64,000 nucleotides of DNA, from the NCBI GenBank assembly GCA_023091665.1, contig JALJCQ010000030.1, positions 126,501 to 190,500 on the forward strand. Direction: 5' to 3'. The DNA is from Pythium myriotylum (Eukaryota; Oomycota; Peronosporomycetes; Pythiales; Pythiaceae). The position numbers and the translations under genes are program-made. Position 1 is the stretch's first letter; every line of letters starts with the position of its first letter. Positions 41,094-49,083 of the stretch are shown here, piece after piece. The notes beneath the pieces were generated by a model. That model saw only the letters and a program-made list of their open reading frames with translations. It had not been told where the DNA came from and did no database searches.

Positions 41094-41730
41094 GGCAGGT
41101 CTGCCACTAGATAGACTCCAACTTAATCATCATCACATCATGTTGAGCTATTTGGAGTCCGAGTCATCCAGGCAACTGTTCCGCTGTCGGGCATTCTTGT
41201 GGGCGTCAACGATCGACGTCACGATCAACCACAACACCAGTAGGGTTGATCGTGACGTCGTCCGTATTTGCTCTAAAGCGGCGGCAGAAGTCGGAGGCGG
41301 CACCACACGCGCTACAGATATCCAGCTGATCAGCTGCTCTTCTCCGACCAACCCCGCCATGGTCAGCCGCGTGGGCCCAACCGCACATTACCTATTATTC
41401 TTCGACGGTGAGTCTTTGGGCCCAGAGGAGCCGCGGACATCAATCACACGTCAACGGATACTGTACAAGCAGAAGTCGTTTTCTCAGCGGCCAAGGCCTG
41501 TGTGGACCCGCCACCACCAATAAACAGGCCGAGTATGATGGCCTTATCACCCGCCTCATCACGGCAGACGAGGATCACTAGACGCCCCATTCGGTTATCG
41601 GCGAGAGCATGATGACCATCCAATAAATCAGCCAGTACAAGCCCCCTCTGAACGTCACGCTGCAAGGCAAATACGCCCGCGCACGACGACTCGTCGATAC
41701 CCTTGGCGCCCGAAGCTGGACACACCATCC
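41094..41730 (+). pseudogene. RNase H-like gene, left copy of the flank
   Basis: Nearly identical to 63072-63708. The frame contains HYLLFFDGESLGPEEP, resembling the first strand and catalytic Asp of RNase H. In a shifted frame TNKQAEYDGLITRL resembles the AEY helix, and later RARRLVDTLGARSWTHH the end of the domain; stops lie between, so it has decayed. It breaks at 41730, where a fragment of element E begins. A 17-bp inverted repeat with a 13-base centre lies at 41214-41260. Confidence 0.7.
41214..41260. repeat. Perfect 17-bp inverted repeat with an inverted centre
   Basis: Arms CGACGTCACGATCAACC (41214-41230) and its exact reverse complement (41244-41260) enclose ACAACACCAGTAG. At 63192-63238 the same arms enclose CTACTGGTGTTGT, the reverse complement. 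The centre has therefore flipped between copies. Confidence 0.95.
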
Positions 41731-41917
41731 CGGCTCTCGATCAGTCGTTGTCGAAAAATCGACACGCGACTTCGCGCTCATGGTCGCCATGAGTCTGTAC
41801 CCATTTCCGTGTGGGTCCTCGGAAATTCCGTACTGGAATAGGCTCGTGTTCCTTTTCTAGGACACGGCTGTTCCTAAAGTAGGGACAAGGTTGTTCCTCA
41901 TTTTGGGTGAGGGGTGG
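41731..41917 (+). mobile_element. Element E, truncated internal tail
   Basis: 187 bp identical in length and nearly in sequence to 48585-48771, the end of the internal region of E including the purine-rich GGTGAGGGGTGG before the LTR. It lies on the outer side of the left LTR of E, where flanking DNA is expected. So it is the remnant of a second E copy that shared this LTR. Confidence 0.85.
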
Positions 41918-42220
41918 TGTAACGGGGTACAAGGTTACACAAGTAGGTTAGGTTGTGTCGGTACATAACGTGTGTGGTCCACTTAGGGGAATAGTTACCC
42001 TAAGTAGTGTCTCTCTTTTATTAGATTCAGTAGGGGATATCCCTGGGTATTAGATACCAGGGATATCAGGTATAGGGGGGATTATTCCCCAGGGGAATAA
42101 TCTGAATACAATCAGTTCGCCTTTTGCCAAGTCCTTGGCGCTCGTCGACAGGGGTCGACTCGGAGCGGCTACTCACGCTTCCTCAAGCGCAGGTGCTGTG
42201 CACGGTCGTGGACCGTTACA
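41918..42220 (+). repeat. Element E LTR, left
   Basis: 303 bp, TGTAACGG to CCGTTACA; five substitutions relative to 48772-49074. Confidence 0.92.
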
Positions 42221-42222
42221 CT

Positions 42223-42240
42223 TGGTAGCACTTGTCGTCA
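42223..42240 (+). promoter_or_regulatory. Primer binding site, element E
   Basis: TGGTAGCACTTGTCGTCA starts two bases after the LTR. It differs from the shared site of A-D. The tRNA is not identified. Confidence 0.6.
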
Positions 42241-42259
42241 ATCCGACGCCGACATCGTT

Positions 42260-43386
42260 ATGTCCGAAGCTTCCGACTTCGTGATGGCGTCAAGCCATCT
42301 GACGCTGTCGCGTCAAGACCATCCGTACCTGGATGAGACCCAGTGGGCCTATCTCCAGAAGATGGAGGCCATCAATGGCCGTGCAAGTGTCATCGAGCTG
42401 CTTCGACGCGGCTCCGGCGAAGTCCTCGCCCATGTCGCGCGTTTTCGCGACTACGAGACAGCTCTCGAGAAGTATCTTCTCGACGTCGTGACGTCCCGCG
42501 TGTCCGCGACTCAGGCTACTCAGCCAGCTCAGGTGCCGCCGACGGCTACGTATGTGCCATCGCCGGCACCTCCGGAACGTCCGAAGGCCGTGAAGGTTAC
42601 GGTGTCCCCGTATTCGGGTGAAGAAAGCAACAATCTTGCCTTCTGGCAACGCGAGATCGAGCTCGCCACAGCAGCCGGCTGCATCCGTGATGAACGGCAG
42701 AAGATCGCCTTTGCGATCTCGAACATGACGGGCCGGGCGAAGATTTGGGCCCTCACTTGCGAGACATCGCATCCCGGATGTTTTTCCGACTGGGCAGCGC
42801 TTGCCAAGGCGATGAAGTCGATGTTTCAACCGCCAAATGTGGCGCATCGCCAGCGAGCTGCGTTTCTCGCTTGTCGGCAAGGTGGCCGCGAGCTGCACAC
42901 GTATGTGCAGGAGTTACGTCAACTCCGGGCCAACATGGCTGCGAATGCGCTCGCAGAAGACGTCATGCTGACGACGTTCATGGAAGGGATGGATCCCGGT
43001 CCTGAGAAGGCTGCGGTTTTCCGCGAGGAGCCCGTGCTCCTAGAAGACGCGTTCGTCGTCGCGCTGCGGGAGAACTACGTCCAGCGTCTCTCGCGCGGTT
43101 TATCCGCGAGTCCGGCTGCGCCGCCCCCGGTCCACCACCGGCCATCGAACCGATGGACCTGAGTGTCATCGACCTCGGTGGAGTCGATCTCAGCACGGTC
43201 GACTTGCGTGCGATCGACGTGAAGGCTCTTCACATCAAGTGTTCTACTTGTGGGAAGTTCGGTCACTTCCAGCGGAATTGTCCGCGCAAGAGGGGCGGTG
43301 GTCGTGCTCGCCGTGGTCGGCCGCGGCGCTCGGGAAACCGAGGTGGATCTGCTTCCACGTCGCAGGGAAACGAGAGTTCCCAGTAG
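42260..43386 (+). pseudogene. Element E gag
   Basis: First frame 42260-43162 (300 codons, MSEASDFVMASSHLTLSRQD). The Ty3-type Gag core is visible (PYSGEESNNLAFWQREIELA, GRAKIWALTC, LHTYVQELRQLRANM). Near 43150 the sense moves to another frame (43153-43386), which holds one zinc knuckle CSTCGKFGHFQRNC and a basic tail. The shift is probably an indel. Confidence 0.85.
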
Positions 43387-43816
43387 ATGCGGGGCAGTCT
43401 ACTGGGGCGATCACTCCTCGCTCCGCGACGCCGAGTTCGGCAGTATCGCAAGGCGGGGTGCCCCCGGAAGAAGATCTCTTCTCAGCAGTTGATGAGCTGC
43501 GCATCAGTGGCGAGCTCATCGTCGTCACTGCTCAAGTGAAGGGATTTGCACGTCCCTTCAGAGTCCTAATCGACTCTGGTGCGACGCGCAATTACGGTCG
43601 CAAGCAAAGTATTGCTGAGAATGCTTCTCTGTTTGCTCAAGCTTGTGAGCGAGATCTCGGAAGAGTCTCGGTGCGTCTTGCGACGGGCATCGTCGCAGAG
43701 ACGAAGAAGATCGAGGTCGATCTACGCATTGCGTTTGTCGATTTCGACTCAGTCGAGCGCTTTAAAGTGCTCGACATGGATGAGAGGTTTGACCTCAGTT
43801 TGACCTCATCCTCGGC
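43387..43816 (+). pseudogene. Element E protease
   Basis: A third frame contains SGELIVVTAQVKGFARPFRV followed by LIDSGATRNYG, the retropepsin active site. At about 43790-43815 an 11-base near-duplication (GACCTCAGTTT then GACCTCATCCT) shifts the frame out of the expected DLILGMPW, which resumes in the pol frame at 43817. Confidence 0.83.
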
Positions 43817-46800
43817 ATGCCGTGGCTTGAGCGCCACGAGCCATGGATCGACTGGAGGACCAAGTCGATTGGGAGCACGTCTCCCGGCAGGAACGGAGCT
43901 CAGGAGCGTCATGAACCCTCCTTCGTCCGCCGGCTGATGAGCCCCATCAAAGAAGATGGAAGTGCCTACTTCATTGGCGTAGTGAACGCCATGGACACCT
44001 CGGGTGTTCCGGAGACGGTCGTGCCGTCTGCCGTGGAGTACGGCGTAGAAGAGGGCGTCGAGTTGTCTCCGCCCCCTCCGAGTACCAGCATGGAAGATGC
44101 TTCTGGGATTTGTCCCCTTGTCGCGTGTCCGCGTGCGGTCGAGCCGCTTGCAGGGTCGTCGGATATCACCGAGCCCAGGCCTGAGCCACTCCCGCTCTCG
44201 GACGCGTCGTATGACGTGCACATCGTTGATGTGATGACGGGATCGTCGATCGATCCGTCCACGGTCGATATGGCACCGTTGCCCGAGTTCTCCGAGCTGA
44301 CTAGCTTGGAGGACCTCCCTATGGACGATTTCGTCCGCGAGCTCAAGGCTGGTGAGATCGCTGAGGTTGTGATCCTCCGATCTGAGCGAGACCTCGCTGA
44401 ACTCAACACCTCGACGGTGATTGACGAGGATGTCCTCGTTGAGTTTCGTCAGAGGTTTGACGCGCGCCGTGGTTCGGCCATCCTTAAGAATCCGAAGGAT
44501 CGGTTCTATCCGCTAGTCAAGCGGTTTGCGGAGACTTGCCTCAGCAAGAACCCGCCGGCGGGGTTGCCCCCTGATCGTGGCGTTCGCCACGAGATCAAGC
44601 TCAAGCCTGGCTCAAGCTATGCGACGGTTCGCCAGTGGGCTCTGCCGGCCGAACAATCGGACTTCATTGATGAATTCTTTGCCAAGAAAGCCAAGGCTGG
44701 CCTGGTGCGCGAGAGCGTCTCGCCGCACAGCGCACCAACGTTCTGTGTGCGCAAGCCAAATGGCAAGTGGAGGATCGTCCACGCGTACAACAAGTTGAAC
44801 GCACAGACGATTCCTGCGTCCACTCCGATCCCTCGAAAGGATGAGATCATCCACCGGATGTCCGGCGCGAAGAAATTCAGTTCTCTCGACTTGGTCGACG
44901 GTTATTACCAAGTGCTCATGGAGCGTGGGGACATCCCCAAGACTGCCGTCAGTACGCCGAGCGGTATGCTCTGGGAGTGGCTCATGATGCCACAGGGGCT
45001 GTCGAACGCCCCAGCGACGTTCAATCGCTTGGTGACCCATTTGTTCCGTCCCCTGCGAGCGTTCGCACAGACGTACTTCGACGACATCTACGTCCACACG
45101 AAGCCGGAACCCGGTCGTGATTTGGATACGCTCCATGAGGATCACCTCCGCCAAGTTCTCGAATGCCTCGAGGAGCATAAGCTTTATGCCAACTTGGATA
45201 AGTGTATCTTCGGTGCCGAAGAGATCCCAGTGCTTGGGTGTTTCGTCGGAGTCGACGGTGTTCGGGCGGATCCCGAGAAGGTGAAGGCAATCGCCGAGTG
45301 GCCATCGCCACGGTCTGTGAAGGACCTACGCAAGTGGTTGGGTCTCGCCAACTACTTGCACAGGTTCACGAAGAACTATGCCGAAATGGCTCGGCCGCTG
45401 ACTCAGCTGCTCAAGAATGACGTTGAGTGGTCGTGGTCTCACGACACGGAAGCTGCCTTCCAAAGGATCAAGGAGAGTCTCCTCCAAGCGCCGATCCTGG
45501 CGTTGTCGGATGACTCCGCTCCGTATAGCGTCGTCTGCGACGCCTCCGATTATGCGATCGGCTGTGCACTGCTGCAGAAGGACCACGATGGCCACGAGAG
45601 AGTCATCTCGTATCAGTCTCGCCAGCTCCAAGCGGCCGAGAAGAACTATCCAGTTCACGACAAGGAGGTTTTGGCGATGAAGTACGCCCTGGTGAAATTC
45701 CGCGTTCACCTTCTCGGCGCGTTGCCGTTCGTGGTCTACACAGACCATGCGTCTCTACGCACGGCGACACAGTCCCCGCACTTGTCGCCGCGAATGGCTC
45801 GCTGGTTGTCATTCTTTTCAGAATACAACTTTACTGTTGAGTACAAGCCGGGTCGGCTCAACGTGCTGGCAGATGCACTCTCTCGGCGTCCCGACTACGA
45901 GATGAACCATCTCACATCAGTTGCTTCTGATGTCTACGACTGTGACGCCTACGCAGGCGACGCACAATGTGCGGAGATCATTCGTGCTCTCAAGTCATCC
46001 GACTCGGAGAAGTCTCTCTCGCCTCGTGTTCGAGCCCGACTCCATCGGTACACGTTCGAAGGCGGCCTCCTGAAATATCAGGTCTCGAACAGCGAAGAAG
46101 CTCGCGTTGTCGTTCCTGTAGACGACGACCTGCGATATGTGATCGCGCATGGTGCCCACGATGCACCTGGTGCTGGCCATCTTGGCCGTGAGAAGACGTA
46201 CGCGCTTCTCAGCCCAAGGTTTTGGTGGCCCAAGATGTACAAGTGGGTGTCGCGGTATGTCCGCACGTGTGACGTCTGTCAACGAGTGAAGCCAAGTGCA
46301 CACTCTCAGGCTCCGCTTCAGAGCTTGCCTGTCCCCAGCGACTGCTGGCGCTCGGTGAGCATGGACTTCTTCTTTGGCATGCCAAAGACGTCCGCTGGGC
46401 ACAATGGTGTGCTGGTCTTTGTTGACCGTCTGTCCAAGATGGTGCATCTTGTTCCGGTTTCGGATACCTGCACAGGTCTCGACTGTGCTCGACTTTTCGT
46501 CGACACCGTGTTTCGACTACACGGTCTCCCCGACTCAATAGTATCGGATCGGGATCCCAGGTTCACTGGTGATTTCTGGGAAGGTCTCTTCCAAATCCTG
46601 GGCTCCAGGCTCGACATGTCGACGACGGACCATCCGGAGACCGATGGTCAGACCGAGCGCGCCAACCGCGTCGTCGAGGATATCCTCCGCTCGTATTGTG
46701 CGAGTGACCCACTCTCGTGGTGCGACCACCTCCCCATGGTGGAGTTTGCCATGAACAACTCTGTTCATGCCTCGACAGGTCTGTCGCCGTTCTACGTGAA

Positions 46801-47815
46801 CGGGCTGAGACACCCAGCGTTGCCGCTCTGTCTCATGGGCAGTGCCCAGTCTGGTGAGGGAGGGGCTCGGCAATTACTTGCCTCTCAGTTGGAAGGTGTT
46901 TCCAAGTCGGCGGAGCGCCGCAAGATCGACGAGTTCTTGTCGACACGTGTGAATGTCATCACCCGCGTGCGTGACGCGATGGCAGCTGCCCAAGATGTTC
47001 AGAAGGAACAAGCCGACAGGCACGGTCGGAAGAACACGCATGTGTTCAAGCCAGGCGACTATGTGCTTGTCAGCACGAAGAACCTGTCTCAGAATGCTGT
47101 GTCCAGCTTGGGCAGCTCGAAGCTGCTGCCGAGATATATCGGCCCGTTCAAGGTGTTGAAGCGGAGTGGAAACTCCTACAGGGTCGATCTGCCAACATGG
47201 TTGCAGACGCACCCGACGTTCTACGTCGGCTTGCTCAAGCCGTATCTCCGCCCCGATGGAGATGCATCGTACGAAGAGTCGTCGGAAACAATTCCAAGCG
47301 GATTTGCCGCCGAGATGCAATCACCGACAGTCGCGCACGAGAACGTGTCAGTCACGGATAGTTCCTCTAGCGACTCTCTCGCAGTGCAGGGTTCTGCAAG
47401 TGGCGTGGTTCACCCACACAGCGAAGCGCCAAGACGCTCTGCACGGCTTGCTCAAGCCCGTCGAAGTTCGACATGGTCGTCAAATGCGACCGCAGCGTCG
47501 TCAATACGACGTCGGGTTACGTTTGCCGAACCCGAAGGAGCACGTCGGATCCCCGACACTGGTGTGAAGACCAATAGGAAAGCGCTGCGACCGGTGCGCG
47601 CTCCTTTGCCTGTGCTCGACAGGAATGGCGAACGCCATTATCACGTCGAGTCTCTCGACAGTGTGCGTGTGCACAATGGCGTCCGCCAGCTCTTGGTCAA
47701 GTGGCTTGGATATCCAAGCAACCAGAGCTCCTGGATCGATGAGAGTGTTCTCAGGCAAGATTGCTCTGATCTTGTTCGTGCATGCGAACATGATCATCCT
47801 GGATGGTTCCAGTAG
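43817..47815 (+). CDS. Element E pol: RT, RNase H, integrase, chromodomain
   Basis: 1332 codons from MPWLERHEPWIDW. RT: IVHAYNKLN, LDLVDGYYQVLM, MPQGLSNAPATFN and the catalytic YFDD (codon about 419; Phe in the second place, where Ty3 elements mostly have Val, Leu or Ile). RNase H with CDASDYAIG, EVLAMKYAL and YTDHASLR. Integrase HHCC (HDAPGAGHLGREK, CDVCQRVK) and DDE (SMDFFFGMP, SDRDPRF, Glu of GQTERANR). A C-terminal chromodomain (YHVESLDSVRV, LLVKWLGYPSNQSSW). The frame is intact, but upstream frameshifts make expression doubtful. Confidence 0.92.
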   Translation: MPWLERHEPWIDWRTKSIGSTSPGRNGAQERHEPSFVRRLMSPIKEDGSAYFIGVVNAMDTSGVPETVVPSAVEYGVEEGVELSPPPPSTSMEDASGICPLVACPRAVEPLAGSSDITEPRPEPLPLSDASYDVHIVDVMTGSSIDPSTVDMAPLPEFSELTSLEDLPMDDFVRELKAGEIAEVVILRSERDLAELNTSTVIDEDVLVEFRQRFDARRGSAILKNPKDRFYPLVKRFAETCLSKNPPAGLPPDRGVRHEIKLKPGSSYATVRQWALPAEQSDFIDEFFAKKAKAGLVRESVSPHSAPTFCVRKPNGKWRIVHAYNKLNAQTIPASTPIPRKDEIIHRMSGAKKFSSLDLVDGYYQVLMERGDIPKTAVSTPSGMLWEWLMMPQGLSNAPATFNRLVTHLFRPLRAFAQTYFDDIYVHTKPEPGRDLDTLHEDHLRQVLECLEEHKLYANLDKCIFGAEEIPVLGCFVGVDGVRADPEKVKAIAEWPSPRSVKDLRKWLGLANYLHRFTKNYAEMARPLTQLLKNDVEWSWSHDTEAAFQRIKESLLQAPILALSDDSAPYSVVCDASDYAIGCALLQKDHDGHERVISYQSRQLQAAEKNYPVHDKEVLAMKYALVKFRVHLLGALPFVVYTDHASLRTATQSPHLSPRMARWLSFFSEYNFTVEYKPGRLNVLADALSRRPDYEMNHLTSVASDVYDCDAYAGDAQCAEIIRALKSSDSEKSLSPRVRARLHRYTFEGGLLKYQVSNSEEARVVVPVDDDLRYVIAHGAHDAPGAGHLGREKTYALLSPRFWWPKMYKWVSRYVRTCDVCQRVKPSAHSQAPLQSLPVPSDCWRSVSMDFFFGMPKTSAGHNGVLVFVDRLSKMVHLVPVSDTCTGLDCARLFVDTVFRLHGLPDSIVSDRDPRFTGDFWEGLFQILGSRLDMSTTDHPETDGQTERANRVVEDILRSYCASDPLSWCDHLPMVEFAMNNSVHASTGLSPFYVNGLRHPALPLCLMGSAQSGEGGARQLLASQLEGVSKSAERRKIDEFLSTRVNVITRVRDAMAAAQDVQKEQADRHGRKNTHVFKPGDYVLVSTKNLSQNAVSSLGSSKLLPRYIGPFKVLKRSGNSYRVDLPTWLQTHPTFYVGLLKPYLRPDGDASYEESSETIPSGFAAEMQSPTVAHENVSVTDSSSSDSLAVQGSASGVVHPHSEAPRRSARLAQARRSSTWSSNATAASSIRRRVTFAEPEGARRIPDTGVKTNRKALRPVRAPLPVLDRNGERHYHVESLDSVRVHNGVRQLLVKWLGYPSNQSSWIDESVLRQDCSDLVRACEHDHPGWFQ

Positions 47816-48771
47816 GTGGGACCGACCACCTCCATCAAGATGAGAAGTGTCTCAAGTTCCTCAAGGAAGACGCTCAGTGGAGCACACGGAAGGTCCGTCT
47901 CAGTCAAGTCGACTGTCCCTGTCTATTGTAGACATGGGTACAAGACCCAAGCAGAAGGCCATGAAGATGGCGAGAACGCCGCGTTCGGCGCAGTCGAAGC
48001 ATCGACAATGTCCACCGACCCCATCGGTTGCGTTGGACAACGCTCACATCAAGCCAGAGTGGCTGGCTCAGTTTGGTGTTGGTACACCGAGCAGTCCACT
48101 GCGGTGTAGCCATCACGCCCGAGCGTGTGGCCGACAACACGAAGTTGTCCGGCAACGTCGTTGTCCGACTGCCACGGGTATCCCCGCACTCCACGCACTC
48201 AGTTGCGTCGCTGGATGAGGCTAGCCAGCCTCTTGAGTACTTGGTAGTACTCGCGGTGGACACCCACCGACCACAGTCTCCAGTATTGGACTGGACCCAA
48301 TTCTGGGCACCGTCAAGAGACGAAGTTTGCGATTTCGCATCGTACAGGTCTGTACGCTTGCACAAGGCAAGAACCCATCGCACTGAGTGTGTGCGCCAAG
48401 TTTGGGCTTGCCGCGAGCTCTGCTCGCCTCGCAATGGTCGTCTGACCATGCCATTTTGGCTTGCCGCCGTCAGACGGTAAAATGGCCCAGTTTTGGGGGA
48501 TCGTCATGATCCAGTGGTCGCTGGCGACCGCGCGCACGTCTGCATGCGTCTCATAGCGCAGCGAGGTGTTGCGCCAAGCCGCTGCGGCTCTCGATCAGTC
48601 GTTGTCGAAAAATCGACACGCGACTTCGCGCTCATGGTCGCCATGAGTCTGTACCCATTTCCGTGTGGGTCCTCGGAAATTCCGTACTGGAATAGGCTCG
48701 TGTTCCTTTTCTAGGACACGGCTGTTCCTAAAGTAGGGACAAGGTTGTTCCTCATTTTGGGTGAGGGGTGG
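47816..48771 (+). other. Element E 3' untranslated region
   Basis: About 950 bp without a convincing gene. It ends with the polypurine tract GGTGAGGGGTGG. The last 187 bp are repeated at 41731-41917. Confidence 0.6.
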
Positions 48772-49074
48772 TGTAACGGGGTACAAGGTTACACAAGTAG
48801 GTTAGGTTGTGTAGGTACATAATGTGTGTGGTCCACTTAGGGGAAAAGCTACCCTAAGTAGTGACTCTCTTTTATTAGATTCAGTAGGGGATATCCCTGG
48901 GTATTAGATACCAGGGATATCAGGTATAGGGGGGATTATTCCCCAGGGGAATAATCTGAATACAATCAGTTCGCCTTTTGCCAAGTCCTTGGCGCTCGTC
49001 GACAGGGGTCGACTCGGAGCGGCTACTCACGCTTCCTCAAGCGCAGGTGCTGTGCACGGTCGTGGACCGTTACA
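48772..49074 (+). repeat. Element E LTR, right
   Basis: 303 bp. It ends nine bases before the ATG of the large plus-strand ORF at 49084, so it could act as promoter for that ORF. Confidence 0.92.
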
Positions 49075-49083
49075 ACTACCAGC

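Larger units (their letters stand above)
41918..49074 (+). mobile_element. Element E: Ty3/Gypsy LTR retrotransposon
   Basis: LTRs of 303 bp at 41918-42220 and 48772-49074 with inverted ends TGTAACGG and CCGTTACA. Internal order: primer binding site, gag, zinc knuckle, protease, RT, RNase H, integrase, chromodomain. Unlike A-D it has a single RNase H, a standard RT spacing and another primer binding site. No target duplication can be assigned, because the left side is an E fragment and the right side (ACTA) has no partner. Five LTR differences by eye. Confidence 0.9.

Noticed and set aside
41094..41730. This stretch as part of the D LTR
   Set aside because: The LTR termini at 41093 and 63071, the GGCA duplications and the in-frame gene join place the LTR end before it.
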